A stretch of 64,000 nucleotides of DNA from Iodobacter violaceini (GCF_011601265.1 NZ_JAAOLX010000001.1:496001-560000), one strand, 5' to 3'; positions 27,868 to 39,700 are shown, counted from the stretch's first letter. Numbers and translations are program-made. The notes: a model not told the origin generated them from the letters alone.

Positions 27868-28704
27868 ATGAATATTTATAACCGCCGCCGCGCAATCAAT
27901 TACCTAAGCTTAACCCTTTCCATTATTGCCATGGCCTTTGGCTTATTCTGGTTATTCTGGATTATGTTTACGCTATTTAAAAACGGTCTTCCCGGCTTAA
28001 CCCTGTCGACCTTTACCCAGACAACTCCCGCACCAGGCAGTGCAGGTGGTTTATCCAATGCAATTTTGGGCAGTTTACAAATGTCGATTATTGGTGTGGC
28101 CATTGGAACACCGGTTGGCATTCTGGCCGGCACCTATTTAGCCGAATTTGGAAATAAAGGCTGGCTGGCCCCCACCACCCGGTTTATTAACGACATTCTG
28201 CTTTCTGCGCCATCCATTGTAATTGGTCTGTTTATTTTTGAAATGTATGTGGCTCATGCTCAGCATTTCTCTGGCTGGGCAGGCTCTTTGGCACTTGCCA
28301 TTCTGGTAATTCCAGTGGTGCTCCGTACCACAGAAAACATGCTGCGTTTGGTACCAACCGCAATGCGTGAAGCCGCTTATGCGCTGGGTGCTCCGCAATG
28401 GAAAATGGTTATGTTTGTGACCTTGCGTGCCGCAAAAGCTGGTGTTGCAACAGGGATTTTACTTGCGATTGCCCGTATTTTGGGTGAAACAGCGCCACTG
28501 CTCTTTACTGCACTGAATAACCAGTTCTACTCCAATATGAACCAGCCGATGTCTAATTTACCGGTAGTCATCTTCCAGTTTGCGATGAGCCCGTATGATG
28601 AATGGCATCAATTAGCCTGGACAGGTGCTTTATTAATTGGCCTGTTTGTACTCGGTTTAAACATTATTGCGCGCGTCATGCTGCGCGAACCGAAACAAAA
28701 CTAA
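27868..28704 (+). CDS. pstA: Phosphate ABC transporter permease PstA
   Basis: Second permease subunit, 278 residues, six helices. Family loop: [21 protein letters not shown] and [22 protein letters not shown] 27868 has GAGG 7 bases before it; a GTG at 27856 that overlaps the pstC stop is the alternative. Confidence 0.96.
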   Translation: MNIYNRRRAINYLSLTLSIIAMAFGLFWLFWIMFTLFKNGLPGLTLSTFTQTTPAPGSAGGLSNAILGSLQMSIIGVAIGTPVGILAGTYLAEFGNKGWLAPTTRFINDILLSAPSIVIGLFIFEMYVAHAQHFSGWAGSLALAILVIPVVLRTTENMLRLVPTAMREAAYALGAPQWKMVMFVTLRAAKAGVATGILLAIARILGETAPLLFTALNNQFYSNMNQPMSNLPVVIFQFAMSPYDEWHQLAWTGALLIGLFVLGLNIIARVMLREPKQN

Positions 28705-28729
28705 TAAATCAATACGGAACAGCTTAATC

Positions 28730-29497
28730 ATGATTATTAAAAATCCCGCAAAACTTGCGATTAAAAATCTGAACTTTTATTACGGCAACTTCCACGCCTT
28801 AAAAAATGTAAATCTGGATATTCAGGAAGGTAAAGTTACGGCGTTTATTGGCCCTTCTGGTTGTGGTAAATCAACCTTGCTGCGCACATTTAATCGTATG
28901 TACGATCTTTATCCAAAGCTGCGTGCAGAGGGTGAAATCATCCTGAATGGCAAGAATATTTTAGAAAATGACGTTGATTTAAATATGCTGCGTGCCAAGG
29001 TTGGGATGGTATTTCAAAAGCCCACACCATTCCCAATGTCTATTTATGACAATATTGCTTTTGGCGTGAAATTATATGAAACACTGCCAAAATCAGAAAT
29101 GGACGACCGGGTTGAATGGGCATTGCAAAAAGCAGCGCTCTGGAATGAAGCCAAAGATAAACTCAAGCAATCGGGCTTAAGCCTTTCTGGTGGTCAGCAA
29201 CAACGTTTGTGTATTGCCCGTGCGATTGCAGTTAAGCCGGAAATTTTATTACTGGATGAGCCAACATCTGCGCTAGATCCAATCTCTACGGCACACGTTG
29301 AAGAGCTGGTTCATGAATTAAAACAGGACTACACCATCGCAATGGTGACGCATAATATGCAGCAGGCAGCACGTGTTTCAGACATTACTGCCTATATGTA
29401 TTTAGGCGAGCTGATTGAAGTCGGTGAAACAGATACCATCTTTACAACTCCAAAAGTGAAAGCAACTGAAGATTATATTACGGGTAAATTTGGTTAA
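28730..29497 (+). CDS. pstB: Phosphate ABC transporter ATP-binding protein PstB
   Basis: ATPase of the Pst importer, 255 residues. Walker A is GPSGCGKST, the signature [18 protein letters not shown], Walker [14 protein letters not shown], and the switch His is in [11 protein letters not shown]. The start ATG 28730 gives the family N-terminus ([19 protein letters not shown]); the longer frame overlaps pstA. A terminator follows 19 bases after the stop, and no phoU is present in the window. Confidence 0.97.
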   Translation: MIIKNPAKLAIKNLNFYYGNFHALKNVNLDIQEGKVTAFIGPSGCGKSTLLRTFNRMYDLYPKLRAEGEIILNGKNILENDVDLNMLRAKVGMVFQKPTPFPMSIYDNIAFGVKLYETLPKSEMDDRVEWALQKAALWNEAKDKLKQSGLSLSGGQQQRLCIARAIAVKPEILLLDEPTSALDPISTAHVEELVHELKQDYTIAMVTHNMQQAARVSDITAYMYLGELIEVGETDTIFTTPKVKATEDYITGKFG

Positions 29498-29512
29498 TTA
29501 AATATCCCCGGC

Positions 29513-29543
29513 AAAAAAGGCAGGCATAAGCTTGCCTTTTTTT
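29513..29543 (+). terminator. Terminator of the pstSCAB operon
   Basis: AAGGCAGGC, loop ATAA and GCTTGCCTT (9 bp with one G-U), followed by T7 and preceded by A6. It lies just after pstB. Confidence 0.9.
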
Positions 29544-29600
29544 ATGCCTGTCTATACATAGACAAGCCTGTATTCTATTAAATTTCCAGTATTTAATAAC

Positions 29601-29628
29601 AAAAAAGCAGCCAAGGCTGCTTTTTTTT
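29601..29628. terminator. Bidirectional terminator before the BON-protein gene end
   Basis: AAAAAAGCAGCC-AA-GGCTGCTTTTTTTT: a GC stem flanked by A6 and T8, able to act on both strands. It serves the minus-strand BON gene and backs up the pst terminator. Confidence 0.88.
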
Positions 29629-29644
29629 GTTAAATAAGATGTGC

Positions 29645-29947
29645 TTAGTTTTTTGGAACAATATTATTAAATACGTAACGCACACCTTTAACCTGCTCTG
29701 CAACATTACCGGCCCGCGCCATTTGCTCACCTTCATCAACGCTGCCTTCGATCGTTACATCGGCTTCTTTGCCTTTCACTTTCAAATTATATTTTTGCAG
29801 AACCAAATCATTATCCAGGCTGCCTTTTACTGCAGCAGCTAATGCATCACCACTCAAAGCCGGAATAGCAGGTGTATCTGCAGCATTCACTGTGCCCATA
29901 GCAAAAACTAAAGCACTGGATACCAAAATCAGGCGGGCTAATTTCAT
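29645..29947 (-). CDS. Secreted BON-domain protein
   Basis: 100 residues: signal peptide MKLARLILVSSALVFAMGTVNA, then a single BON domain (about 35-98: AVKGSLDNDLVLQKYNLKVK, VTIEGSVDEGEQMARAGNVA and GVRYVFNNI). BON domains bind membranes or cell-envelope components, as in OsmY, and such proteins are often envelope-stress related. It is monocistronic, bounded by terminators on one side and by a 187-base gap without genes on the other. Confidence 0.85.
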   Translation of the reverse strand: MKLARLILVSSALVFAMGTVNAADTPAIPALSGDALAAAVKGSLDNDLVLQKYNLKVKGKEADVTIEGSVDEGEQMARAGNVAEQVKGVRYVFNNIVPKN

Positions 29948-30134
29948 AAGATCATTCTCTCAGATTGTTGTGACAACAGATAACCCTGTTGCAGGCCATT
30001 AACTAATACGATTCTAAAAGGATTAAGTTACAGAATTGTTTAATTGCCATGACAAATCATTAAAAGAATTCCCTTACATTTAAAGGACATAAAAGTCCGC
30101 CCTTAATCCTGCGAACTAATCAGCCCTTTCTGTT

Positions 30135-31496
30135 TTATTCAGCAGTAGCTTCGCTGCTCACAACCTTTGCAATTCGCTCTGCCCAATCACGGGCAATAGC
30201 CGCATCGGTATGCTCTACCATCACCCGCACAACGGGCTCGGTACCTGAAGGACGCAGCAAAACACGCCCTTCTTCACCCATTGCTGCTTCTGCTTTTACA
30301 ACTTCAGCCTTAATTAACTCTGAAGCATGGCAATCAAAACCTTTAGCAATACGGACATTTTTAAGCACTTGGGTTGAGAGCACCAGATCGTGGCAATACT
30401 GAGCCAGAGTCTTACCGCTTTCTTTTAAGGCTTGCAGTACTTGCAGTGCAGAGACAATGCCATCCCCAGTGGAATGCTTATCAAGGCAGAGTAAATGCCC
30501 GGAGCCTTCTCCGCCCACCAGCCAGTTATTCGCCAATAGTTTTTCCAGCACATAACGATCGCCCACCTTGGCACGCTCAAATCCGATGCCGCGTGCTTTC
30601 AGGCCATTTTCTACGCCTAAATTGGTCATGAGTGTGCCAACTACCCCTGTCCCTAAAGTCCCTTTATCCTGGCGGTAGCAAGCCAGCGCATAAAGAAGCT
30701 GGTCACCATCAACAATGGTGCCGTCCCGGTCAATCATAATCAGGCGGTCACCATCGCCATCGAGAGAGATACCAAAATCAGCACCTTCGGATAACACGGC
30801 CTTACGCGCGGTTTCCGGGTGAGTAGCCCCCACTTCTTCATTAATATTGTAGCCATTGGGCGTCACGCCAATCTTAATGACTTCAGCGCCCAGCTCATGA
30901 AATACATGGGGAGCGATATCGTAAGTTGCACCGTGGGCGCAATCGACCACCAGCTTTAAGCCACGCAGATCCAGCTCATTTGGAAAAGTGGATTTGCAAA
31001 ACTCGATATAACGGCCTGCGGCATCATCCACACGCCAGGATTTACCAATTTTCTTAGGTGAAACACAGGGCTGCACTTCATCAATTGCCGCTTCAATGGC
31101 CAACTCCACATCATCCGCAAGTTTTTTGCCACCAGCGCCAAAAAATTTGATTCCATTGTCATGATAAGGATTGTGCGATGCAGAAATCACAACGCCAGCA
31201 GACAAACGCAAGGCGCGTGTTAAATAAGCGATGCCAGGGGTAGGCAGGGGCCCAGTGAGGTAAACATCCACCCCAGCGGCATTTAAACCCGCCTGCAAGG
31301 CGGCTTCCAGCATATAACCTGACACACGAGTGTCTTTTCCGATCAGAACAGCTGCATGATCACCATTGCCACGCTTACTTTCAGCAGCAAGTACTTTCCC
31401 TGCAGCGTAACCCAGCTTCATTGCAAAATCAGGGGTAATTGGGTACTCACCCACTAAACCACGTACGCCATCTGTTCCAAAATACTTGCGACCCAT
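30135..31496 (-). CDS. glmM: Phosphoglucosamine mutase
   Basis: Converts glucosamine 6-phosphate to glucosamine 1-phosphate for UDP-GlcNAc, peptidoglycan and LPS. 453 residues in four domains. The catalytic phosphoserine is Ser107 in VVISASHNP, the metal loop [11 protein letters not shown], the sugar loop GGEGSGH, and the phosphate loop [16 protein letters not shown]. It follows folP after 84 bases in the ftsH-folP-glmM order conserved in proteobacteria. Confidence 0.98.
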   Translation of the reverse strand: MGRKYFGTDGVRGLVGEYPITPDFAMKLGYAAGKVLAAESKRGNGDHAAVLIGKDTRVSGYMLEAALQAGLNAAGVDVYLTGPLPTPGIAYLTRALRLSAGVVISASHNPYHDNGIKFFGAGGKKLADDVELAIEAAIDEVQPCVSPKKIGKSWRVDDAAGRYIEFCKSTFPNELDLRGLKLVVDCAHGATYDIAPHVFHELGAEVIKIGVTPNGYNINEEVGATHPETARKAVLSEGADFGISLDGDGDRLIMIDRDGTIVDGDQLLYALACYRQDKGTLGTGVVGTLMTNLGVENGLKARGIGFERAKVGDRYVLEKLLANNWLVGGEGSGHLLCLDKHSTGDGIVSALQVLQALKESGKTLAQYCHDLVLSTQVLKNVRIAKGFDCHASELIKAEVVKAEAAMGEEGRVLLRPSGTEPVVRVMVEHTDAAIARDWAERIAKVVSSEATAE

Positions 31497-31580
31497 TCTT
31501 CACCCCAATCATCATTAATTTGCATTCTTACTCATTCTGAGAAGAAGAGTATTGCTCAACAACAAACTACCAACTGGCAA

Positions 31581-32405
31581 TTATTGTAAGGCATGCAAAA
31601 TTTTTAAAGCATCCACTGTTTCCCGAACATCATGGACACGAATAACTGCAGAGCCCGCTTGTGCTGCCATCAGTGCAGCTGCAATGCTGCCAGGCATTCT
31701 TTCAGCCACAGACTGCCCCGTAATTTGCCCCAACATGCTTTTACGTGAAACACCGATCAATAATGGTGTTGCCAAACGCTCTTTCATCTGCGGTAAAGAT
31801 TTAAAGAGCGCGATATTATGCTCCAGCGTTTTACCAAAACCAAACCCCGGATCCAGCAGCAGCCGGTTATGCAATATTCCTGCTGCTAATGCAGCATCCC
31901 GTCTTGCCGCCAGATAAGACAGTACCTCTGCCACCACATTCTGATAGCAGGGTGTTGCCTGCATACTGCGCGGCTCTCCCTGCATATGCATCAGACAAAT
32001 TGCCGCATTACTTTGCGCAAGCAGCTCCAAAGCACCTTCATCTTCCAGCGCGGCAATATCATTGACCAGATCCACCCCTGCATCTAAAGCAGCACGCATA
32101 ACAGCGGATTTACGTGTATCAATGGACAAAGGGACATTCAAACTTTGCAGTGATTTAATTACCGGAATAACCCGGTTCATTTCCTCTTCTGCAGGGACAA
32201 AAGCAGCACCTGGCCGCGTCGATTCACCGCCGATATCCAGGATATCGGCGCCATCATCCAGTAATTTTTCTGCATGGGCTAAAGCCGCATCAATTTGTCT
32301 GTAATGCCCGCCATCAGAAAAAGAATCAGGTGTGACATTCAGAATACCCATAACCAGGGGCCGGTTCAGCTCCAAACTAAAACGCCCGCATTGCAACGCT
32401 TCCAT
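31581..32405 (-). CDS. folP: Dihydropteroate synthase
   Basis: Joins p-aminobenzoate to dihydropterin diphosphate in folate synthesis; target of sulfonamides. 274 residues forming a TIM barrel with VMGILNVTPDSFSDGG, DIGGESTRPGA and SIDTRKSAVM; the later loop has DPGFGFGKTLEHN and LIGVSRKSMLG. Two adjacent ATG codons exist; the second (32405) has GAGGA at the better distance. A terminator stands between ftsH and this gene, so it may be partly separately transcribed. Confidence 0.97.
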   Translation of the reverse strand: MEALQCGRFSLELNRPLVMGILNVTPDSFSDGGHYRQIDAALAHAEKLLDDGADILDIGGESTRPGAAFVPAEEEMNRVIPVIKSLQSLNVPLSIDTRKSAVMRAALDAGVDLVNDIAALEDEGALELLAQSNAAICLMHMQGEPRSMQATPCYQNVVAEVLSYLAARRDAALAAGILHNRLLLDPGFGFGKTLEHNIALFKSLPQMKERLATPLLIGVSRKSMLGQITGQSVAERMPGSIAAALMAAQAGSAVIRVHDVRETVDALKILHALQ

Positions 32406-32458
32406 CATATTCCTCGAAATCAGTCTTTTTAAATAGCCGCTTTCAGCAGTGCTGGCAT

Positions 32459-32484
32459 AAAAAAGGCGGCCTGTAAGGCCGCCC
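32459..32484 (-). terminator. Terminator between ftsH and folP
   Basis: On the minus strand GGCGGCCT and AGGCCGCC form an 8-bp GC stem with a 3-base loop and T6 after it, within 20 bases of the ftsH stop. It should reduce read-through from ftsH into folP-glmM. Confidence 0.88.
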
Positions 32485-32502
32485 ATTTTATTTACAACCC
32501 AA

Positions 32503-34422
32503 TTATGCTTCTGTTGCCGGAGTTGTAATCACAGGAGTTGCAGGTGCTTCACCACTTGGGCGATCACCCCCACTGGGAGCATTAGGCTTTACAGGCAAAG
32601 CTTTAGGTGGCTTTGGAGTACGCCCTTGCATGATGTCTTCAATCTGCTCTGCATCGATGGTTTCCCACTCCAGCAGGGCTGCAGTCATCGCTTCAACTTT
32701 ATCGCGATTTTCTTCCAGCAGGCGACGGGCTAAGCCATATTGCTCATCAATAATGCGGCGAATTTCAGCATCAACCTGCTGCATAGTCGCTTCAGACATA
32801 TTCTTGTGCGTCGTTACCGAGCGGCCCAGGAATACTTCACCTTCATTTTCCCCATAAACCATCGGGCCTAAAGCATCAGTCATGCCATAACGAGTCACCA
32901 TATCGCGGGCTAAAGAAGTTGCACGCTCAAAGTCATTCGATGCGCCTGTGGTCATCTGATTCATGAACAATTCTTCGGCAATACGGCCACCAAACAGAAT
33001 GGCAATGCGATCCATCAGATAGCCGCGATCATAAGCATAGCGATCCGCTTCTGGCAGTTGCATGGTTACACCCAGCGCACGGCCACGCGGAATGATGGTG
33101 ACTTTATGCACAGGATCAGACTTAGGTAAAAGCTTAGCTACAACGGCATGGCCTGATTCGTGATAAGCAGTGTTTTGCTTTTCTTCTTCACTCATCACCA
33201 TGGTGCGGCGCTCCGCCCCCATCATGATTTTATCTTTAGCCGACTCAAAGTCATCCATATCAACCAGGCGTTTTACACGGCGGGCTGCAAACAAAGCCGC
33301 TTCATTCACCAGGTTGGCAAGATCAGCACCAGAGAAACCAGGCGTACCACGTGCAATCACTTGCGCATCCACATCGTTAGAGATCGGCACTTTGCGCATA
33401 TGCACACCAAGAATCTGCTCACGCCCACGGATATCCGGCAAGGACACCATCACCTGGCGATCGAAACGGCCCGGGCGCAGCAAAGCAGGATCAAGCACAT
33501 CAGGGCGGTTGGTGGCTGCAATCACCATAATGCCGGAATTGCCTTCAAAACCATCCATTTCAACCAGCATCTGATTCAGCGTTTGCTCGCGCTCGTCATT
33601 ACCACCGCCCATACCGGCACCGCGCTGACGACCCACAGCATCAATTTCATCGATAAAGATAATGCATGGTGCATTTTTCTTGGCATTTTCAAACATATCG
33701 CGAACACGGGCAGCACCCACACCCACAAACATTTCCACGAAATCTGAACCAGAAATACTAAAGAAAGGCACTTTTGCTTCACCAGCAATCGCTTTAGCAA
33801 GCAGTGTCTTACCCGTACCCGGAGGGCCTACCAGCAGGATACCGCGTGGCATACGGCCACCTAAGCTCTGATATTTGCTAGGGTCACGCAGGTAATCAAC
33901 AATTTCTGATACATCAGCCTTGGCTTCATCGCAGCCCGCTACATCGGCAAAGGTAATCACATTGGTCGCTTCGTCTAAAAGACGCGCCTTTGATTTACCA
34001 AAACTGAAAGCACCACCTTTACCGCCACCTTGCATCTGGCGCATAAAAAAGACCCACACACCGATCAGGAGCAGCATTGGGAACCAGTTGATGAATAAAT
34101 TCATCAGGAAGCTGGGTTCCTCTTCCGCTTTGGCCGCAAACTTCACGTTGTGCTTGATCAGCGTATCAACCATACGAAAATCAAATGGAGCCAGTGTAGA
34201 AAACGCCGTGCCGTCGTTGCGCTTGCCTTTAATAATCTGACCACGAATCGGGTTGCCCTCGATTTCTGCGCTCGCAATACGATCAGCCTCTACATCGGCC
34301 ATAAATTGTGAATACGCCACTTGCCCGCTCGCATCTTGCTTGCGGGAAAACTGATTAAAGACTGTCATCAATACCAGACCAATGACAAGCCAGATGGCGA
34401 TGTTCTTGCCGAGATTGTTCAC
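32503..34422 (-). CDS. ftsH: ATP-dependent zinc metalloprotease FtsH
   Basis: Membrane-bound AAA+ protease that removes damaged or regulated membrane and cytosolic proteins. 639 residues from GTG 34422. Two transmembrane helices (about 5-22 and 103-124) flank a periplasmic domain. Walker A GPPGTGKT is at 199-206, Walker [12 protein letters not shown], the second region of homology [20 protein letters not shown], and zinc motif HESGH at 421-425. GTG is chosen over an upstream TTG because AGGAG lies 7 bases before it and the product begins (M)[10 protein letters not shown] as in relatives. The C-tail is Pro-rich. Confidence 0.97.
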   Translation of the reverse strand: MNNLGKNIAIWLVIGLVLMTVFNQFSRKQDASGQVAYSQFMADVEADRIASAEIEGNPIRGQIIKGKRNDGTAFSTLAPFDFRMVDTLIKHNVKFAAKAEEEPSFLMNLFINWFPMLLLIGVWVFFMRQMQGGGKGGAFSFGKSKARLLDEATNVITFADVAGCDEAKADVSEIVDYLRDPSKYQSLGGRMPRGILLVGPPGTGKTLLAKAIAGEAKVPFFSISGSDFVEMFVGVGAARVRDMFENAKKNAPCIIFIDEIDAVGRQRGAGMGGGNDEREQTLNQMLVEMDGFEGNSGIMVIAATNRPDVLDPALLRPGRFDRQVMVSLPDIRGREQILGVHMRKVPISNDVDAQVIARGTPGFSGADLANLVNEAALFAARRVKRLVDMDDFESAKDKIMMGAERRTMVMSEEEKQNTAYHESGHAVVAKLLPKSDPVHKVTIIPRGRALGVTMQLPEADRYAYDRGYLMDRIAILFGGRIAEELFMNQMTTGASNDFERATSLARDMVTRYGMTDALGPMVYGENEGEVFLGRSVTTHKNMSEATMQQVDAEIRRIIDEQYGLARRLLEENRDKVEAMTAALLEWETIDAEQIEDIMQGRTPKPPKALPVKPNAPSGGDRPSGEAPATPVITTPATEA

Positions 34423-34539
34423 GGCGCTACTCCTGATTATCCCCAAGGGGATGAAAGAAAAAATTCCACGCGTTTATGGCTGGAAGTCTGCATAAGCTTA
34501 GCACTGCCTGCTGCAGGTACTTAAATCCAACAAGCTGTT

Positions 34540-35160
34540 TCAGGCTTTTTTTTGCCTGCCGAGCAAATACGTTTCATTGCTGCGATCACGCGAAGCCTTA
34601 GGGTTACGGGTTACAACACTAGTAAATGTCTCACGCATGGCATTCATGTACTCGGTAAAACCATAACCCTGGAATACCTTGACCAGAAAATACCCGTTTG
34701 GTTTCAATTGTTCACGAACAAATTCCAAAGCCAGCTCACATAAATACATACTGCGAGCCTGATCCATCACCGCGTTCCCCGTTATATTGGGGGCCATATC
34801 GCAAATCACAAGGTCTACCTGACGGCCAGCAAGTAATTCTGTGTACTGAGCCAGCACTTCTTCATCTCTGAAATCCCCCTGAATGAAGTCCACTCCCCGG
34901 ATCGGCGTCATATCCAGTAAGTCTAGCGCAAAAACGCGCCCTGATTCACCAACATGCTGACTGGCGACTTGCGACCAGCTTCCTGGTGCAGCTCCCAGAT
35001 CGGCCACCCACAGGCCTTGTTTGAATAATTTATCTTTTTCATTAATCTCAAGCAGCTTATAAGCAGCGCGCGCGCGGTAGCCCTCTTTTTTCGCCTGATG
35101 AACATAATGATCGTTGACGTGTTCCTTCATCCACGCATTACTGGAATTGCTACGAGCCAT
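34540..35160 (-). CDS. rlmE: 23S rRNA 2'-O-methyltransferase RlmE
   Basis: Methylates U2552 of 23S rRNA late in 50S assembly (FtsJ/RrmJ). 206 residues: YRARAAYKLLEINEKDKLF, the SAM-binding LWVADLGAAPGSWSQVASQ, catalytic Asp in VICDMAPNITGNAVMDQ and Lys in GYFLVKVFQG. It is upstream of ftsH in the conserved rlmE-ftsH order and diverges from yhbY, 37 bases between starts. Confidence 0.97.
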   Translation of the reverse strand: MARSNSSNAWMKEHVNDHYVHQAKKEGYRARAAYKLLEINEKDKLFKQGLWVADLGAAPGSWSQVASQHVGESGRVFALDLLDMTPIRGVDFIQGDFRDEEVLAQYTELLAGRQVDLVICDMAPNITGNAVMDQARSMYLCELALEFVREQLKPNGYFLVKVFQGYGFTEYMNAMRETFTSVVTRNPKASRDRSNETYLLGRQKKA

Positions 35161-35197
35161 GAGGTAAAATTGCCTGTTTAGTCAAGGATTTGAAACA

Positions 35198-35512
35198 ATG
35201 GAACTCACATCGGATCAGCGTCGCCATCTGAAAAGCCTGGCTCATCATATCGATCCAGTCGTGATGATCGGGAATAATGGCCTAGCAGACGCGGTAATCC
35301 GCGAAATTGCTGTTAATTTAGATGCACATGAACTCATTAAGATCCGAGTTCTGGGTGATGATCGTGCCCTGCGTGAAGAATACATGCAAAAGATCTGCTC
35401 TGAGTTAGGCGCGTCCGCCGTTCAACACATTGGTAAGCTATTAATTGTTTACCGCGCATCGAACAGCGACAAGCCACGAATCGTACTACCCAAGGCAAAA
35501 AAAGCCAAATAA
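35198..35512 (+). CDS. yhbY: YhbY/CRS1-type RNA-binding ribosome assembly factor
   Basis: 104 residues with the CRM fold: LTSDQRRHLKSLAHHIDPVV, the GNNGLADAVIREI loop that corresponds to the GxxG RNA-binding turn, and HELIKIRVLGDD. It associates with pre-50S particles in E. coli. ATG at 35198 has AAGGA 9 bases upstream. The C-terminal tail is basic (PKAKKAK). Confidence 0.95.
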   Translation: MELTSDQRRHLKSLAHHIDPVVMIGNNGLADAVIREIAVNLDAHELIKIRVLGDDRALREEYMQKICSELGASAVQHIGKLLIVYRASNSDKPRIVLPKAKKAK

Positions 35513-35528
35513 ACGGGTTTTACATACG

Positions 35529-35557
35529 TTAGGGCGACTCAGGTCGCCCTAATCTTT
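35529..35557. terminator. Terminator shared by convergent yhbY and DUF4149 genes
   Basis: TTAGGGCGAC, loop TCAG, GTCGCCCTAA (10-bp perfect stem) followed by TCTTTT on the plus strand. Confidence 0.85.
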
Positions 35558-35562
35558 TGTGT

Positions 35563-36006
35563 CTAGCGATCACTATCTGACCATATGTAAATTATACCAA
35601 ACACACTTTGCAACAGATAAATCAGACTGGAAATAGTATGCCATTGCGCTAATCCACCGCCAAACACGCCTTCTGCTGCCGTGCTTACAGCAGGCTTTAA
35701 ACTGGCAATTAAGGGAAAAATAGCAAACTGATTAATCAGGGTGCAAAACAGCATCCCCATCACCAGCCAGAACTTACTACTCTGAAATCCTCGCATACCC
35801 ATCTGCCAGACACACCAAATGGCCAGGTACACACCTGCAACAATCCCCACCCAACCAATCGCATGAAACAGCTTTCCTGCCACCATGCCAGCAGTCGCTT
35901 TATCTAAGCCTGCAAACAAAGCAGGAGCTGCGATAACGCCTATGGTCCACATACCGCCGATCCACAGTACGGTGAGAAGGTTTTTTAAACCTGAACCTAA
36001 GCCCAT
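35563..36006 (-). CDS. DUF4149 family inner-membrane protein
   Basis: 147 residues with four hydrophobic segments (about 8-28, 45-65, 75-95, 115-140). It includes LTVLWIGGMWTIGVIAAPALF and LFHAIGWVGIVAGVY. ATG 36006 is taken because GGGA stands 6 bases before it; an upstream ATG adds 7 residues. Family function is unknown; in betaproteobacteria it often lies near greA and yhbY, as here. Confidence 0.85.
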   Translation of the reverse strand: MGLGSGLKNLLTVLWIGGMWTIGVIAAPALFAGLDKATAGMVAGKLFHAIGWVGIVAGVYLAIWCVWQMGMRGFQSSKFWLVMGMLFCTLINQFAIFPLIASLKPAVSTAAEGVFGGGLAQWHTISSLIYLLQSVFGIIYIWSDSDR

Positions 36007-36155
36007 TGCATTCCCAGATTTAATCATCAGTTGAAAACGTCATAACAAGCTGAAGTACCCGGCAAAATGACGAAAAACCATCACCCACGCTGGCAATAAG
36101 ATTTTAAGCCATTTCCGGCATACGATCAGTGAAGGTACAGCTTGCGCCAGGGCTT

Positions 36156-36638
36156 TTAAATATATTTTACGTCGAGTACTTCATACTCACGAATCCCGCC
36201 CGGGGCAACGACCTCGGCAACATCACCGGCATACTTACCGATCAAAGCACGAGCGATAGGGCTGGATACGGAGATTTTAAATTCTTTAATTTCAGCCTCA
36301 TCATCACCCACAATCTGGTAGGTCACTTTATTGCTGGTTTCAAGATCTTCAAGATCAACCGTTGCGCCAAATACCACGCGGCCTTCGGCGGTTTCTGCAA
36401 GGCTGGCAGGCTCGATCAGCTGGGCATTGGAAAGCTTGCTTTCCAATTCAGCGATTCGGCCCTCAACGAAGCCTTGTTTTTCTTTCGCTGCATCGTATTC
36501 AGCGTTTTCCGACAAATCACCGTGCGAGCGTGCCTCGGCAATCGCTGCAATCACAGAAGGGCGTTCTACGCTCTTCAGATTTTGCAGTTCGGCTTTCAGT
36601 TTTACCGCACCTTGTACGGTGAGCGGAATTTTTATCAT
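36156..36638 (-). CDS. greA: Transcription elongation factor GreA
   Basis: Rescues backtracked RNA polymerase by stimulating transcript cleavage. 160 residues: an N-terminal coiled coil (about 1-75) with the acidic tip in [19 protein letters not shown], then a FKBP-like C-domain ending [18 protein letters not shown] 36638 gives the family N-terminus [14 protein letters not shown]; an ATG seven codons upstream is the alternative. It follows carB after a hairpin. Confidence 0.97.
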   Translation of the reverse strand: MIKIPLTVQGAVKLKAELQNLKSVERPSVIAAIAEARSHGDLSENAEYDAAKEKQGFVEGRIAELESKLSNAQLIEPASLAETAEGRVVFGATVDLEDLETSNKVTYQIVGDDEAEIKEFKISVSSPIARALIGKYAGDVAEVVAPGGIREYEVLDVKYI

Positions 36639-36660
36639 TTCTTTACAGTCTCCATCCAAA

Positions 36661-36692
36661 AAGAAGAGCCGCCGTCACGAGTGGACGGCGGC
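36661..36692 (-). terminator. Terminator between carB and greA
   Basis: GCCGCCGTC and GACGGCGGC form a 9-bp GC stem with a 7-base loop, followed on the minus strand by TCTTCTTTTT. It partly isolates greA from the carAB message. Confidence 0.75.
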
Positions 36693-36764
36693 TTTTACTT
36701 AAGTTCCAGCGGGTGATATCTGACTAAGGTAAAACATCATCCACGAACCTTAGGGCGTAAATTA

Positions 36765-39700
36765 TCAGTGTTTGATCGTACGATGCAAGCCCTGCAGATC
36801 ATAAACCCGCATTTCACCCAAATCACGCATACCAATACACGCCGCTTTTGCGCCTGCAATCGTTGTAAACACAGGTAAGCGGGCCTTCATGGCTTCATGG
36901 CGAATCGAGTAAGAATCCTGAATGGCCTGGCGACGTTCGTCGACAGTATTCACAATCATGGCGATTTCACCATTTTTAATCATGTCCACAATATGCGGAC
37001 GCCCTTCAGTTACTTTATTCACACTCTGAACAACAACGCCTGCTTCACCGATGGCAGCAGCAGTACCCTTGGTCGCAAAAACTTTAAAGCCCAGGTCTGT
37101 CAGCACCCTGGCACACTCTAAAGCACCTGCCTTATCGCCATCTTTCACAGATACAAATACATTACCCAGTGTTGGTAATGCCACCCCTGCAGCGAGTTGC
37201 GATTTTACAAAAGCTTCCGCAAATGTATCACCTACACCCATCACTTCACCGGTCGATTTCATTTCCGGGCCAAGAATAGAATCTACGCCCGGGAATTTAA
37301 TAAACGGGAATACCGCTTCTTTAACCGAGAAGTATGGAGGAATCACCTCACGCGTCACGCCTTGCGAGGCAAGGCTCTGCCCGGCCATACAACGTGCGGC
37401 AATTTTAGCTAATGGCAGGCTTGTTGCCTTAGATACATAAGGCACAGTGCGTGATGCACGCGGATTAACTTCAAGCACAAACACGATAGCAGCATCACCC
37501 TTGCCCTGAATCGCGAACTGTACATTCATCAGACCCACCACATTCAGGCCTTTTGCCATCAAAACAGTCTGGCGGCGTAACTCATCCTGAATTTCTTTCG
37601 GCAAACTAAACGGAGGCAAAGAGCAAGCTGAGTCGCCCGAGTGCACGCCAGCTTGTTCGATGTGCTCCATAATGCCGCCGATCAGGACATCGGTGCCATC
37701 ACAAATCGCATCCACATCCACTTCAATAGCATCGTTCAGGAAGCGGTCGAGCAGCACCGGGCTGTCGTTCGATACCTTCACGGCCTCACGCATATAGCGC
37801 TCTAAATCAGACTGCTGGTGCACGATTTCCATCGCACGGCCGCCCAATACATAAGAGGGGCGAACCACCAGCGGATAACCAATTTCAGCAGCCAGCAACA
37901 GTGCATCGCGCTCATTACGTGCAGTGCGGTTTGGCGGCTGACGCAGACCTAAATCCTGCAATAATTTCTGGAAGCGCTCGCGATCTTCAGCGGCATCAAT
38001 CATATCTGGTGTAGTACCAATAATGGCCACACCGTTTGCTTCCAGCGCACGGGCTAATTTAAGCGGCGTTTGGCCACCGTATTGCACGATCACGCCTTCC
38101 GGCTTTTCGATATTAACGATTTCCAACACGTCTTCAAGTGTCAGCGGCTCAAAATACAAGCGATCCGAAGTGTCGTAATCGGTGGATACGGTTTCCGGAT
38201 TACAGTTCACCATAATGGTTTCAAAACCATCTTCACGCAGCGCCAGTGCGGCATGCACGCAGCAATAATCAAACTCAATCCCCTGGCCGATGCGGTTTGG
38301 CCCGCCGCCCAGAATCATGATTTTGCGCTTATCGGTAGGCGCAGCTTCGCACTCTTCTTCGTATGTGGAATACATATACGCAGTATCGGTAGAGAATTCA
38401 GCCGCACACGTATCCACACGCTTGTACACAGGACGAATCTTCAGGGCATGACGCGCTTTACGCACCGCGGCCTGATCGGTATCCAACAATGCAGCAAGAC
38501 GACGATCCGAGAAGCCCTTGCGCTTTAAGCGGCGCATGGTGGCATAGTCAATTGACTCAAGCGCCGTGCCGCGAATTGCGTTTTCTTCCTGAACAAGATC
38601 TTCGATCTGACGCAGAAACCAGGGATCAATCTTAGTCAGATTGAATACCTCTGCCATACTCATGCCTACGCGGAATGCATCTGCCACATACCAGATACGC
38701 TCAGGGCCTGGCGTTGCAATTTCTGCTTCGATCACGCTGCGGTCAGTGGTCATTTCATCAAAACCAGACATGCCGGTTTCTAAGCCACGCAAAGCTTTTT
38801 GCATGGATTCCTGAACGCTGCGGCCAATCGCCATCACTTCACCAACCGACTTCATTTGTGTGGTCAGCTTGTCATTGGCCTGCGGGAATTTTTCAAAAGC
38901 AAAACGCGGAATTTTTGTTACAACGTAATCAATCGATGGCTCGAACGAAGCAGGTGTTTTGCCACCAGTGATTTCGTTTTGTAATTCATCCAGCGTAAAG
39001 CCTACAGCCAGCTTGGCAGCCACTTTGGCAATCGGGAAACCCGTTGCTTTAGAAGCCAGTGCTGAAGAGCGGCTTACGCGTGGATTCATTTCAATAACGA
39101 TCATCTCGCCATTTTCTGGATTAGTAGCAAACTGGACGTTTGAACCACCCGTATCCACGCCAATCTCACGCAATACCGCCAGAGAGGCGTTACGCATGAT
39201 TTGGTATTCTTTATCGGTCAGCGTTTGCGCAGGAGCCACGGTGATCGAATCACCAGTATGCACGCCCATCGGATCAAAGTTTTCGATCGAGCAGATGATA
39301 ATGCAGTTGTCGGCGCGGTCACGCACCACTTCCATCTCGTACTCTTTCCAGCCCAATACCGATTGCTCGATCAGCAATTCATTGGTTGGCGAAGCTTCAA
39401 AACCACGATCACATATTTCCAGGAATTCTTCGCGGTTATAAGCAATACCGCCGCCCGATCCACCCATAGTAAAGGAAGGGCGAATCAGTGTTGGAAACCC
39501 AACCGAGGCCTGCACAGCCAGCGCTTGTTCCATATTATGAGCAATGCCCGATTTTGGCGTAGACAGGCCAATTTTGGTCATTGCATCTTTAAACTTACCG
39601 CGGTCTTCCGCTTTATCGATGGCATCCGGCTTAGCGCCAATCATTTCTACGCTGTACTTTTCCAGTACGCCATTGCGCCACAGATCCAGCGCGCAATTCA

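Noticed and set aside
33160-33747. Long plus-strand frame inside ftsH
   Set aside because: Antisense to the conserved AAA domain of ftsH; the His/Thr-rich product is a shadow of the coding strand.
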